DNA of 64,000 nt from Clavaria fumosa (taxonomy: Eukaryota > Basidiomycota > Agaricomycetes > Agaricales > Clavariaceae), in assembly GCA_951802425.1 (NCBI GenBank), contig OX637804.1, positions 2,170,001-2,234,000 of the forward strand, in the 5' to 3' direction. Position 1 is the first letter of the stretch. Each line of letters starts with the position of its first letter. The position numbers and the translations under genes are program-made. The notes beneath the pieces are model-generated. The model was given only the letters and a program-made list of their open reading frames with translations, ran no database searches and was not told the DNA's origin. Shown here one piece after another: positions 44,149-55,527 of the stretch.

Positions 44149-47100
44149 ATGTCTACTTCAATGAACAAATCCTCTTCCTCGACAAGCAAAATGTCGACTT
44201 CAGCATTGCTCACCATCTTCGATCCCCAAACAGTCCGCACAAGTGCTGTTTTCCAAAACTATCCTTGGTTGACCAACATCATCATGAAGCCTGGACTTCT
44301 GGAAAGCAACATTGCTACTTGGCTGGGACAGCACCACAACTTAGGAGAGGAGCAAGTTTCCCTCTGCAAGGTTCAATTCAAACTTACAGTATAAACTTAG
44401 GATTATTTGCTTATCAAAGCTAATTGCTCAGTCTTTGGATCATTTTGGACCTGGAAGCACCGCACTGAAGAAGGAAAGAGCAGTCAACGAATACTTCCAG
44501 GCATCATACAGTGACTTGGTTAGCAGAGAGAAATGGGAGAAACATGACACATTGGCTCTCATGAGCGCTGCTCATTTCGTTTTTCGTCATGTCCTTTTGG
44601 ACCGCTTGGCATTTTCGATTGTTGAGGCTCCTCCATCCCAGCTAACACCTCGATCTGAATTGCCTAAGATGCCCAAGAAGTTTAGCGATTTGCATTAAAT
44701 TTCTTTCCCTTACTCCAAGTTTCTTATCTTTCATAGTATATTGGTACCATTAAGGATTGGCTCAAGCCCATTGAAAAAGCACAGGGGTCTCAAAGCTTTC
44801 AAGCCATGGATCCATTGATGAATTCTGCGGCGTATTTTGGCACCTCCCTTCCTGCACACCCTTCGCCAAAGCAGGAACAACTGATCAAAGCTGTAAAGTT
44901 CCTTGGTGGGGGCCTGGAACGAATGCGAGACATCCAGGTCAAGTCTGTACTTCTAAACTTTGAGATGATGGCATTTGCCATCACTTGGTTTGGCTTGGTT
45001 TGTGTCCAGCAATTTTTTTGTTGGGAATTATAACTAACATTCTCTCAGAATAATGCCACAGGTTTTGCTGAGTCGACCCAGGACTGGGTCAATATTTTAA
45101 ATGAGTGAGAGCAACATAGTTTGCCTTATCCAAATTTCCAACTAAGTTTTTTCACACAGACAATTAGAAAGCGAGGGTCTTCCTCTGTCTTCCAGCCTTG
45201 TCTCAAGGCTCACAGATCCACGTCTTGGCCCAATGCTCTTCGAGCATGTGTGCGGACTCTTCCACTACTGCCTCTCTGTCAGTCCCCTTTTTGCCCTGAC
45301 AACAAGGGCATTTGACCAGTCGCAACTGCGACGAAGTTTCTTGGTATCGGTGAGTGCCTCATTTTTATGTCAGATTGTGTTTACAAAACAGGCAATATAG
45401 ACTGCAATGTACTTGGGTAACGAAAAGCCTGCGTTTTTGGGATTGACGGAGAAAGCACTGTGGAGAGCCCTGATGCAAACAAGCATCACTGGTGACTCAT
45501 CAGCGGCCCTGAATGGCTTCCTTATGGAGTTTCAAGACCTTAAGGTGCAGTTCAAGGGGCCAGAAATTCAGATGGATTGGTATTCTCCATCCCATATGTT
45601 ATTTTGATATTTTTGTCCCTGAATGAAACTGACTGCAAAGAAAGGGCAAGTCCAATGTGTCATCACAGCTCCCAAACCATGTTCCATCGAAGAAGAAGCA
45701 GAGCCCATCATTGCTCCTGAAGCTGGTCCCCCGGAGCATGTCGAAGACATCATTCCTGCTCTGGAAGCAGATCCCCAGGGCGTCACTTCTGCTCATGAAG
45801 CAGGTCTGATTGAGCAAACACCAATTTTCCCGATGCTCGAATATGACCAGCAGGAGCTCTCAGACACTCAAGATGCTGAAGAAGCTGAAGGTGCATTGGA
45901 GAAGCCACTGAAACACAAGGTTCATTGTCCAACACGAAGGGCAGCAAAGAGACTCCGGCATGAATCAGACCAGGAGAATAAGGATGACGAGTTGATCCCT
46001 GATGAGGAAGCTGTGATGAGGAAATGGAAAGGAAAGGCAACACAGGATACACATGTGGGCCAAGGCAAGACAAAGCCACCTGGACCCATCCACCAGGGTA
46101 GAAAGGCTGCCTTGAAGCCAATTCGGAGTATCATTGACCTGACAGTCAAGGTATGACTTATATTGACACCCCAACAAATGCTGATTGAATTGTTTTATTT
46201 AGCACATAGAGAAAGTGGAGGAGCTCTCCTCTTTACCCCTCCCCAAGGTAAGCAAAATCTCAACTACTGCATAATATTTTAATTCACACAATGCAGATGG
46301 AGAATCACTCCATCAAAGTCAAAATGTATGATGCAAATCCTGATACTGAGCCAACTGTCTATGAGCATTTCACGACTTCAGATTCAGTATGTTTAACACT
46401 TTTTTTCATGGATATCTCTCAAAATAAAGCAGGCATTCCGTGAGTATCCTGTCCTAACGGACATAATAGAAATGGTTGAAGAGGAATATGTCAATCAGGT
46501 CCCTAAGCATCGTCTTCCAACTGCCAGGTTGTGAACATTCCATCCAGATGCATCTGCGATATTCGTCACAACCTGGACTGAGTTCATGAAGATGACTAGT
46601 CTGGAAATTCAAGAGGTGTTCCATCATTGACATATTCTTATTACGAATATGCCAATTTCAACCCTCGACTTTGATGAGGAGGGATTATCGACGTTGGCTC
46701 CTCTACATCAGGAATGTGTGTTCCAAGGTGAGTCTAAAATATTTTTCAAGTTGATTCATCTAAGTCAGCTTCTATAGTTGCAGAGATGCGAAAGCACTCT
46801 GATGCAAATCTGCTCCGCACTGGGACACTCCACGATTTGCTGGAGTCAACATGTGATGTTACAAAATGATGGATTTTAAATGGCCTTGACTTCCCAATGG
46901 GAAGCCTCAGCCTCCCTCCACCACCTCGATTCAGGCATGTCCCATTTGTTGCTCTGACACATGACAACTGAAACAATAACTAAATCAGCACTTTTGCAAC
47001 TCATGAGTGGGCACGCCACCAAACCCAAAAGATGGATGGCTTTGCAAACCAACCTGACAAAGACGACCTGATCTGGGGCATTGCAGCCACTGGTGGGACC

Positions 47101-48399
47101 ATCAGCATGCCCCATATTGATGATGTTGGCCTTGCAGTTGTTTCGACTGTCATGCCAGGGTCAAAGTGGTGGGTGGTGATGCGCTGCCATACAGACGCAG
47201 AAGACTACAACTATCGCGGCAATATCTTTTCGATGCATGCCTTCCCCCTCAGTTGGGGTGATTGTAGCACTGGAAAAGAATTTTTATGTGTGGAGGCTAT
47301 ACACCTGAAGACAGGAGATATTTTGTGAGTTGCAATAATTATCACGTGCAATATTTACTGACAATCCTACAGTTTCATGCATCCTGGCACACTCCATTTG
47401 TGCTTGGCCCAGAGCTGATGATTGTTTACGGCTGGCACTTTTATTCCACATCCACGATAGCTCACAGCTGTGCTTCAGCCCTGCATACATTTGTGCTCAA
47501 CCTGATAATCACCAATCAAGAGCACCAATCGACAACCACATACTTGTGCAAGATGATGGCAGTCTGGGTTGAGCACTACGTCACAGGGAAATCCAAATAT
47601 GGTAGAATCTCTCCATCATTATGTATGTCATCTGATAATTGTTTTAGCATTTGGTGAGGCACTTGCACACATCCCCGATGTCACAACAAGACATGGACTC
47701 CTCGATATTATCATGGTGGGGAACATGCTTGAATTTGCGATAGCCCTTGGCCTCAAGTCACATGGGAGGAAACCACCGCCTGACATACTTGAAGAGCAAA
47801 ACATTGCGATGTGGCGATACCACATCTTCCAGAGCTGGTTCATTGAACAATACATTCTTGAGATTGGTGGTCAAGGGGTGAACCCATCATATCTCTTCTA
47901 CAAATTGCTCATCCAGTTTGGCATGGCACTTTGTTCTTACATGAAAAGGTGGGAGAAAAAGGCACCACTCACAATCACTGCACAGCAGGTGATTGCAGCA
48001 GTGCTTGAGCACCTTCGGAAAGACTGGCAAGACCTTCTGGATGCCTTCCAGAAGTTGCTCCATGACGATACCAGTGCTGGTAATTGGTTCTCCTGGGATG
48101 GCCCTGTCTTCCACATATTTCCCCATGACAATACTCAGGTTTGGACAGAGCTGGAAGATTTGCTGGATGATCCAATTTATGAACAGGTCTCTGAAGAAGA
48201 GCAAGAGGACAGTGATGCAGGAGATGACCATTCTGAGTTGGGGACAATACATTCTAAGAGGCCCCTCTCCCCGCATGATGGTATGTGTTTCATTATATAC
48301 TTTCATCTAGACGCAGCAGATTTTCTAATCAATACAACAGATAATTCAGATGTGGAATCGATGGTCCGTGTGAGACAGAGGCGCAGTTTCAATGCCTGA
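44149..48399 (+). pseudogene. JmjC-like Fe(II)/2-oxoglutarate dioxygenase, multi-exon, frameshifted
   Basis: The ATG at 44149 opens MSTSMNKSSSSTSKMSTSAL, then FQNYPWLTNIIMKPGLLESN. Several exons follow, including an acidic segment at 45623-46150 with basic stretches (CPTRRAAKRLRHES) that may be nuclear. The catalytic part is WGIAATGGTISMPHIDDVGL (HxD ligands, about 47070-47130), SKWWVV, an intron at about 47324-47371, then FMHPGTLH with the second His. Next the frame slips by one T: CATTTGTG where CATTTTGTG would continue FVLGPELMIVYGWHFYSTST. The C-terminal frame runs 47640-48399 with an acidic tail. JmjC enzymes demethylate histone lysines; the substrate is unknown. There are further stops near 46530 and 46868. 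Confidence 0.65.
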
Positions 48400-48802
48400 C
48401 CCTAGCCATTGATTTTGATTAGACATAGAATAGAGCACATGTACTAGGAAGCACCGACTCAGTCATCAGAACCCTTGCTTGATGTATATATGCATTTACT
48501 TTTTTTGAAAGAAACTAACAGTTCATAATGGCTGTGAGATGTGACTGCTGTGGAATTTCATACATTAAAAAAATACACAAGGCTCACATATTCAAAGGAC
48601 ATTTTGCATATTGTTATGGAGAGTTATGGTCACAGTGTGAATGTCACACCTGGGGTCCCAGGCACAGCCTCAGCAAGTCACAGTCACAACGCGTGACAAG
48701 TGACTCATGTGAGCCAAGTTATTTTCTCATGTGACACACCACTTCTTGCTTCCCAACAACGCCACTGCTTTATCAGTTAGGCTAGCAAAGAAAATGACAC
48801 GG

Positions 48803-49742
48803 TGTAGTAGGCTGTACATGTGTTGGCTGCAAATAGACGTTCACAGCCGGGTTCTTCAGGGGGTCTTGTTACACGACGTAGACACTGGACAGAACCTTGG
48901 ATGATGTAGAGGCTGAGTGTAAAATGTTCAGAGAATGAAAATATATGTTGTCCAGAGTGTCCAGTATCGGATCTGGTAGAGTCCGATGTTCAGATCGAAG
49001 GTTCGAGGGGCCGGCGATGACGAAGGCCAGCAGATCAATAGGTATGACAAAGGGTGAGCTTGCTAAAGATCACAGCACAATGTGGGTGTTCAAAAAGCTG
49101 AATTTCTATAGAGTCCGGTACATACTTATGTACATTTTTCTAAGTACAGCAAATCCAATCCTATGGAAATCTCCGGAAGCTACAGAAGGCAATGTGGTAT
49201 CATGTACAAGGTCATATGAGGGCCATAATTCATAAGTGGGTCATGCGGTTCAGAGGGATGAAATGTCCGATAACTAGCATATGTCCGGACTGCTTGTAAA
49301 ATGAAGGAAAGTGTGGCTGGTACAGCAAATGGGTACTAGGAACAATGGGCAAAGCACTGCAAAGGGTTTGAAATGTTTAAATGATTGGATGGTTGAAAGG
49401 GATCACAATATGAAATTTACAGCATGGTATATGAAATAAGGGAAGGGGAATGGAATAGTGAGTATGTCGAGTGCTGACCATGCTGGAGTGATGAAATAGG
49501 GAGGTGTGGGCGGTGTGTATGACCTGCGAGCTGTGATCATCACAGGGGATCGGAGACTGGAGAGTTTGATGTCAGATAAGCATCGGATGTTTTCGGATGT
49601 TTTCGGATGTTTTCGGATGTTATCAGATGGTGTCGGATCATTATCGGATCGTATCAGATGCAATTGCCTTGGATCCCAAAATATCCAGATAGTCGATATC
49701 TGTTAAGTTTCCTTGTTTAAACCATGTATTATCCTTACAACA
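48803..49742. mobile_element. 940-bp insertion in the right arm, class uncertain
   Basis: The left arm reads straight through this point (GACATGGTGGACGACC), while the right arm is split. The insert starts TGTAGTAGGCTGTACATG and ends CATGTATTATCCTTACAACA; the ends are imperfect inverted repeats (TGTAGTA.GG and TGTTGTAAGG). No clean TSD is seen; GTG at most. It contains a short (CGGATGTTTT)n array at 49585-49630. It could be a solo LTR or a MITE. Confidence 0.6.
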
Positions 49743-51842
49743 GTGGACGACCCCAGAGTATACCAAAATACTCACAGAAAGTCTTGTAGCCTACAGACAG
49801 GCAAACTCAAAAGACTGCCTTGAAATTGTCAAGCAAATCAAAGTGAAAATCAAGGATTCAGCTGAGCAGGACAACAAATGTGTCCCAGAGGATCTTAGCA
49901 CCATAACCTATGCATTTTATGTGTCTCCTGAGTTGATTTGATGTTTGTCTGTTCGTAGAAAATTCGCAATTGGCTCCACAATAACCGCAGGGCTGTCAGT
50001 GGAGGGGAGGAGTCTTCTGGTTCAGAAGATGATGGCAACCAAGGCCTTCAGTTCAGCAAATGACAGAGGTGGACCCTCCAGCGTGTTGTGGAGCAGTGCA
50101 AGAAGGGGATCATCAATGCCAGGGCCCAGGAGTTGTCAAATGCTGAGAGGGGATCAGTCCAGTTCCTCAGCTCATATTGTCGTGCTAGGACTGAGATTTG
50201 TCAAGAGCTAACACAAGAGGAGCATCAGAAATACATGGGGTTGGTGGAGAAATGGAATAGGGAGCCTGTCCCAGTTCCTGTGCAGAGAGAGTGAGTATTT
50301 TAATTTACCTTTCTCAACCAGTAGAATGGCTGAAATGTTGCTTGGAGATTGGCTTCTTGCAAATTTATGCATGAGGCCCTGAAGTTTGCCTGTTTTGCAA
50401 AGGAGCAGATGGGTGTTGAATTATTTATGTTGACTGGCTGGCAAGATGAGAAAGGGAATATAAAGAAGGCAAAGTGAGTCTCAATTGCATGCCCACTGGT
50501 CCATCAGATTAATTCTCTGTATACATGCTCCAGGATTCAGACCCCTGGACCTGTGACTAGTGGGTTCAAGGTACAATTTCACAAAGTTGGTTGTGAGGTG
50601 TGGGAGGAGTGGGATAAATATTTGGCTGAGACATGGAATGGTGAGAAAATGATGTGAAGCCAAGGTTGGGGAAGTACTGACAGGATTTCAGATGAGTTAC
50701 AAAGGAAGCCTTTTGTTGATGAAGAGGAGATGCTATCAAGGAAAGGAAGAGATATTAGTGTGCCATGGGATTTGCTAACAGATCATGAGGGATGGCCCAT
50801 TCTTCCTTTGGAACTCAACCTACCACTCACACAACTCAAAGAAATTTTGTGGTCATTTTTTACTATCACTTATCGTGAGTCTGTTTTACTCAATAGTCCA
50901 AATCTGACAAGTTACTTCCAACATGTAGGCAATACAACAAAAAACAAGAAGGTTGCTGTCCCTTGGCAACTGATAGCTGATGCTCCACACAAGTTTATTC
51001 CTCATGAATACCTTCCAGAGGGAATGCAAATTCGCAAGCCTTCAAAAATGCAATATGTCGATGTCAGAAGGCTCTGTGATTTCCTGCATCACCAACAGAC
51101 TTTGGGCCAGAAAATATTACGGTTTCAATATGTTCTCCCACAGCACCAGAGAGGGAAGCCATCAAGGCATCTAGTCAACTATCACCAGCAACCTGAACAA
51201 GAGCCATCATTATCATCTGACAAAGAGGTGAAGAGGCTCTCCCTCAAGAAGGGGAAAGAACGAGAGGTCCAGCCTGTCCATATCAGTACTGAGTGAGTGT
51301 TCTCATATCATCATTATCATCATCATCATCATCATCATTGCACATTTGAAATGCACATAGTGAGGACATTGGCTCAGATGAGTCAGACAGTGATTCAGGG
51401 TGCATCTATGATGGGGATAATGATGATAGGGTTGAGGCTTCTGTTCCCCCTGATAGTGATGCAGAAGAATCCTGTCTGAGCAAGCAGGTGGATATGTGAA
51501 GGGGTGATGGTATTGAGGGGAATGGGTTAGAAGGTGACCATGACAGGCAACATCCAGGTGAGAATTTTCCAGTCCAGCATAAATACAATACAGATAATGG
51601 AATTTTGGACAGGAGAACAAGGGATGTGGGATGATGTGGGTGTGCATAGAGATGTTCATGGCCTTGTTGCTCATATGGCAGTTCAGATCCACAAAGAGGC
51701 AGGGCCCAGCCTGCCCAAGAGGAAAAGGGTATACCATGATGAAGAGGAGGAGGAGAGGTCTAAGCAATATAGGACCAGGGCTAGAGAGAGGGCTTCCATG
51801 GATGCCAAGAAGCAGGTACTGCGACCAAGGGTGAAGCACTGA
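49743..51842 (+). pseudogene. Arm gene, right copy (5' end cut by the 940-bp insertion)
   Basis: It is the same gene as 16939-19046 with a few changes (KDCLEIVKQIKVKIK against KDHLEIVKQIKAKIK; SSYCRARTE against SSYRRARTE). The 188-residue frame 50730-51296 is identical to the left copy. The codons before WTTPEYTK, including the start ATG, are separated by the insertion at 48803-49742, so only the left copy keeps its natural start. It ends PRVKH at 51842, reading towards the transposon end. Confidence 0.6.
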
Positions 51843-53130
51843 AAATCATCCTTGACACTGGTGACAGTCATTTGTAGTGCATATCAATCTGCATGATGTC
51901 TCACTAGGTCCTAATAATTCTTTGCAATCTGTCCTTTTGTGGTGCCTATAGTTTGGCCCTTTCTAAGGAATTTCAGATAATGATCCACTTCCTGAATCAG
52001 TCAGCTTTGCATTAGATCATTGAAGAACCTGTGCCTATCAGAAAGCATATTTGAGTCTTGTTATTAGATGCATCATGTTGTTCAGAAGATTCATACCTTT
52101 ATAAGCAATATCTGATAATAATATCCTCCTTCATTATTCCCACTGGATTGTTGAAGGTGGAGTGTGCCCCATTGAACCACATATGTGGGTCCTTTTATAA
52201 TGGTTTGTCTCTTTATAAGGAATATCAGATTATATACTGCCTTGCATCACTTCCTCAATTTAATTCTAGACCACAATGGATCATTTTTATGTACAAAGGC
52301 TCATCCTGAACAATTCTAATACATTCTCCTCTTCTTTAGAACACATATTCAAAGTGGATTTGAATACTCTTATGCAGAGTTGGTCACAGTGTGACTGTCA
52401 CACCCGGGATCCCGGGCACAGCCACAGAATGATATAATCACAAGGTGTGATAACAGACTCACATGCACAACTTCTACATTGCAAGAATATTTGAACAATA
52501 ACAATACATTCTCCTTTAGAACACGTATTCAAAGTGGATTTGAATACTCTTCAGAAAGGATATTAAGGCCCATCCTTTTCCAAAGAATATCCTGACTCAG
52601 TTGACAACCACATTTCACTCTAGTTTATAATGGCTCCATTGCATATTTGATTGGTACATTTGCTTCTACCCTTTGAAGACTTATTGGAAGGCATATTTGT
52701 TTTCATCTCACCCAACTATGTTAAGTTGTCATGGAGGAGTCTCAGATGATAAGGAGTCTCAAATGATGCAGATGACCTTGTAATTTACATGTCTATCAAA
52801 TAGCACATCTGATCTTTGCTTCCTAATCTTGTTCATATGCTTTATCCCCAGCTTTTTGATCTAATTTGTCATGTAAGTGAGAGAAATGTTTGAATAGGGT
52901 GCTTCAGACCCTCTACACTGGTTCCTAAAATGGGTGTCAGCCAGCCCTTTTGAAAGGGTATCATCATTACCATGGGATCCCTGTATGCCTGGCAGGATTT
53001 TGGTATATCAAGTTGATCAGCCAAGCCTATAAAGCTATATCTTGGCCAACGATCAGCTGGGCCCATAAAAAGGGCATCAGTCAAAATCGGCTAGGCCTTT
53101 TGGATAGGGGGTGGGTGTGCTGAAGGGGGT

Positions 53131-54042
53131 GATGAGAGACGTTGTTTCCGATGCCACCAGACTGGCCATGCTGTTCGTTTCTGCCCCCTGCCTGATACAT
53201 GTCCGCAGGTCCCAAGGGCCCAAACCCGGGCAGCACCATGTGCCCCCCAAATGGCGGAGGGATATGAGAAAGAGTTTGCATGGCTTCGAGCCTGCATAGA
53301 GCTGTGTGAGAGAGAGAGGAGGACTCCCACTGGGGAGAAGAAGTGTGCCAGCCCCCTTTCCGTCCCTGTGCCGGCTGCAAGTATACCCTGATATACTATC
53401 TTGCAGCGGAGACATACCTGAATTGGGGCTGAGGTGAAGGAGGAAGTGAGACTGGCAGAGCGCCTAACCAGAGTGTGGCCAGAAGTGCAGAAACATGTGC
53501 CACGAGAGCTAGCCATCCAGGTGCACTTGGAGGCTTTCAGCACTGGCAAAGGGACCACAATGAAGGCCCTTGTTGACTCAGGGTTCACCAACTGCTTCAT
53601 GGATTTGGAGTGGGCGAAAGGAGTGGGACTGGAGCCATCTCTCCTGCTGAACCCAATCACCATGTATAATGTGGATGGGACACAGAACAGGAATGGAAAG
53701 GTCCAGTATGGGATAGAGGTGCTGGTGAGAGTTGGTGACCACCAGGAGCGGATCCACTTTCTGCTGGGAAAGACCCAGTCCCACAAGGTCATCCTTGGGC
53801 ATGACTGGCTCAAGCAGCATAACCTGGATATCGACTGGCAGAAGGCAGAGCTGAGCCTTACCCGCTGCCCCCCACAGTGTTCCCCATTCCCTCGAGCCCC
53901 TGCACCCCTGAAAACGAGTACCCTCGCATCCACGAGTATTCTGGACACCCGTTTTCCCAACTCTGGCCCTACCCCCAATTGGCCCAGCTGCTACCCTTTG
54001 GTGTTGAGTGAAGCGAAGTGGGATGAACTTCCCCACTCCTGA
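53131..54042 (+). pseudogene. Element C gag end and protease
   Basis: It resumes after element D with DERRCFRCHQTGHAVRFC (zinc knuckle, frame of the gag start). The protease frame 53434-54042 has TMKALVDSGFTNCFMDLEWA, NPITMYNVDGTQNRNGKVQY, HKVILGHDWLKQHNLDIDWQ and ends at TGA 54040-54042, where element A has CGA. The second half of the protease, lost to insertion S in A, is complete here. Confidence 0.87.
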
Positions 54043-55527
54043 CCAGACTTCGATATTAAGATCAAGTTCAAAAAGGACCCTGAGCACTTCTCTTCCAAGC
54101 TGTATTCTTTGACATGACAGGAGATGGTGGAGATGAACTGTTGGGTGGATGAGCAGCTTGCTTCTGGACGAATCTGGCCCTGGAAATCCCCGTATGCCAG
54201 CCCCTTCTTCTTCAAACATGAGAAGGACAAGCTGCAGCCAATCATCGACTACTTGAGGCTGAATGTACACCTGATCAAGGACAAGTACCCCCTCCCCTGC
54301 ATCCGAGACACAGTGGATGTGCTTAAAGGAGCGTTGATCTACTCTAAGATTGATGCAAAGGGAGGTTTCCCATCTATGCAGGTCTGGCCTGAGCACCAGC
54401 ACCGCTGTGCCTTCCTGACACCCCATGGACTCTTCGAACCAGCTGTCATGTGGTTTGGACTGCAGAATGCCCCTGCTACCTTCCAACACTTCATGAATCA
54501 TGTGTTGAGGGAGGAGATTGCAGGAAGACATGTGAGGGCCTAGGTGGATGATGTCATTGTGTTTGCAGAGGACTTGGCTACACACCAGTACTGGATGGAT
54601 CAGGTCTTGAGGAAGTTTGGAGAGAATGGGTTGTGTCTCAAACTCAGTAAATGCGAGTTTGAGAAGAGTGAGATCATCTTCCTGGGGATGAAGATCTCCC
54701 ACAACAGACTAGAGCATGATCCGGCCAAGGGTGCGGCAGTCTGAGATTGGCCATGTCCTAAGAATGTGAAGGATGTCCAGAGGTTCAATGGGATGCTGAA
54801 CTACCTCTGCTGGCACATCCCAAATCTTTCTGCCCAGGCAAAGCCACTCTTCCGGCTGACTGGGAATGTTCCATGGAAATGGGAGGAGGAGGAGGAAGCA
54901 GCCTTCCGAGATCTCCGCCAGGCACTCATATCGGCCCCGGTCCTGGCTCTGCCTCAGGACAAAGGGAGATGGAAGGTAGAGACAGATGCAAGCAACCTGG
55001 CAACTGGTGGAGTGCTCTCGCAGCAGCAGACAGATGGAACCTGGAGAGTTGTTGACTATATCTCCAAGGCCCTCACTGCAGCTGAGAAGAACTATGATGT
55101 GTATGACAAGGAGTTCTTGGCTGTGATTCGGGCACTTCGCGAGTGGCGAGCATACCTCATTGTAGCAGAGGAGACGATCGAGATCTGGATGGACCATGCA
55201 AACCTCCAGTACTTCTGGAAGCCCCAGAAGTTGAAGCCGAGGCAGGTTCATTGGGTTGGAGAGCTCCAGTGCTTTGACTTTGAGATAAAGTATTGCACTG
55301 GCAAGTTGAATACAAAGGCAGATGCACTCTCCTGGAGACTGGACTATGGAGAGATGGTGGAGGAGGATGCACTGGTGCAGGTTTTCCCAGAAACAGAAGT
55401 CTGTGTGTCATTCACATCGGAAATGGAGACGCTACTCCAGAAAAATAGTGCGGTACACATACAGAAGCTGGAGGAGCTTGATGATGAGTGGACACGAGAT
55501 TGTGCTGACTCTGGTGAAAGGGGATAG
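54043..55527 (+). pseudogene. Element C reverse transcriptase and RNase H
   Basis: It shows the same motifs as element A. The catalytic Tyr codon of YVDD is a TAG at 54541-54543 (HVRA*VDDVIVFAED). Other stops are TGA at 54115-54117 and TGA 54742-54744 (A has CGA). RNase H keeps ETDASNLATGGVLSQQQTDG, YDKEFLAVIRALREWRAYLI and WMDHANLQYF. It ends at 55525-55527. Confidence 0.9.

Larger units (their letters stand above)
15650..53130. mobile_element. Element D: giant KDZ-class DNA transposon with chromatin-related cargo
   Basis: The ends are CACCCCCTTCAGCACACCC and its inverted copy, flanked by GATGAGAG at 15642-15649 and 53131-53138. Terminal inverted repeats are about 3.66 kb (15650-19309 and 48528-53130, the latter enlarged by a 940-bp insertion). 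Inside lie a Ulp1-like protease, a KDZ transposase, a TET/JBP dioxygenase, an H3-tail mimic/PHD protein and a JmjC-like protein. The 8-bp duplication agrees with what I recall for KDZ elements. It spans 37.5 kb here, about 26.8 kb without copia element E. The transposase is broken, so it is no longer autonomous. Confidence 0.85.
48528..53130. repeat. Right terminal inverted repeat of element D (about 3.66 kb plus a 940-bp insertion)
   Basis: It is the inverted copy of 15650-19309. It carries the arm gene on the plus strand, the palindromic modules at 48590-48740 and 52310-52560, and the subterminal GGCCNAGC-type cluster near 52930-53100. The last 1.29 kb (51843-53130) are non-coding. Low divergence between arms suggests recent formation or gene conversion. 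Confidence 0.9.

Noticed and set aside
48803..49742. Solo LTR with 5-bp TSD
   Set aside because: The ends are TG-CA, but the flanks CACGG and GTGGA do not match, so the class was left open.
15650..53130. Starship-type giant element
   Set aside because: No DUF3435 tyrosine recombinase was seen; long TIRs, an 8-bp TSD and a KDZ transposase point to a DNA transposon.
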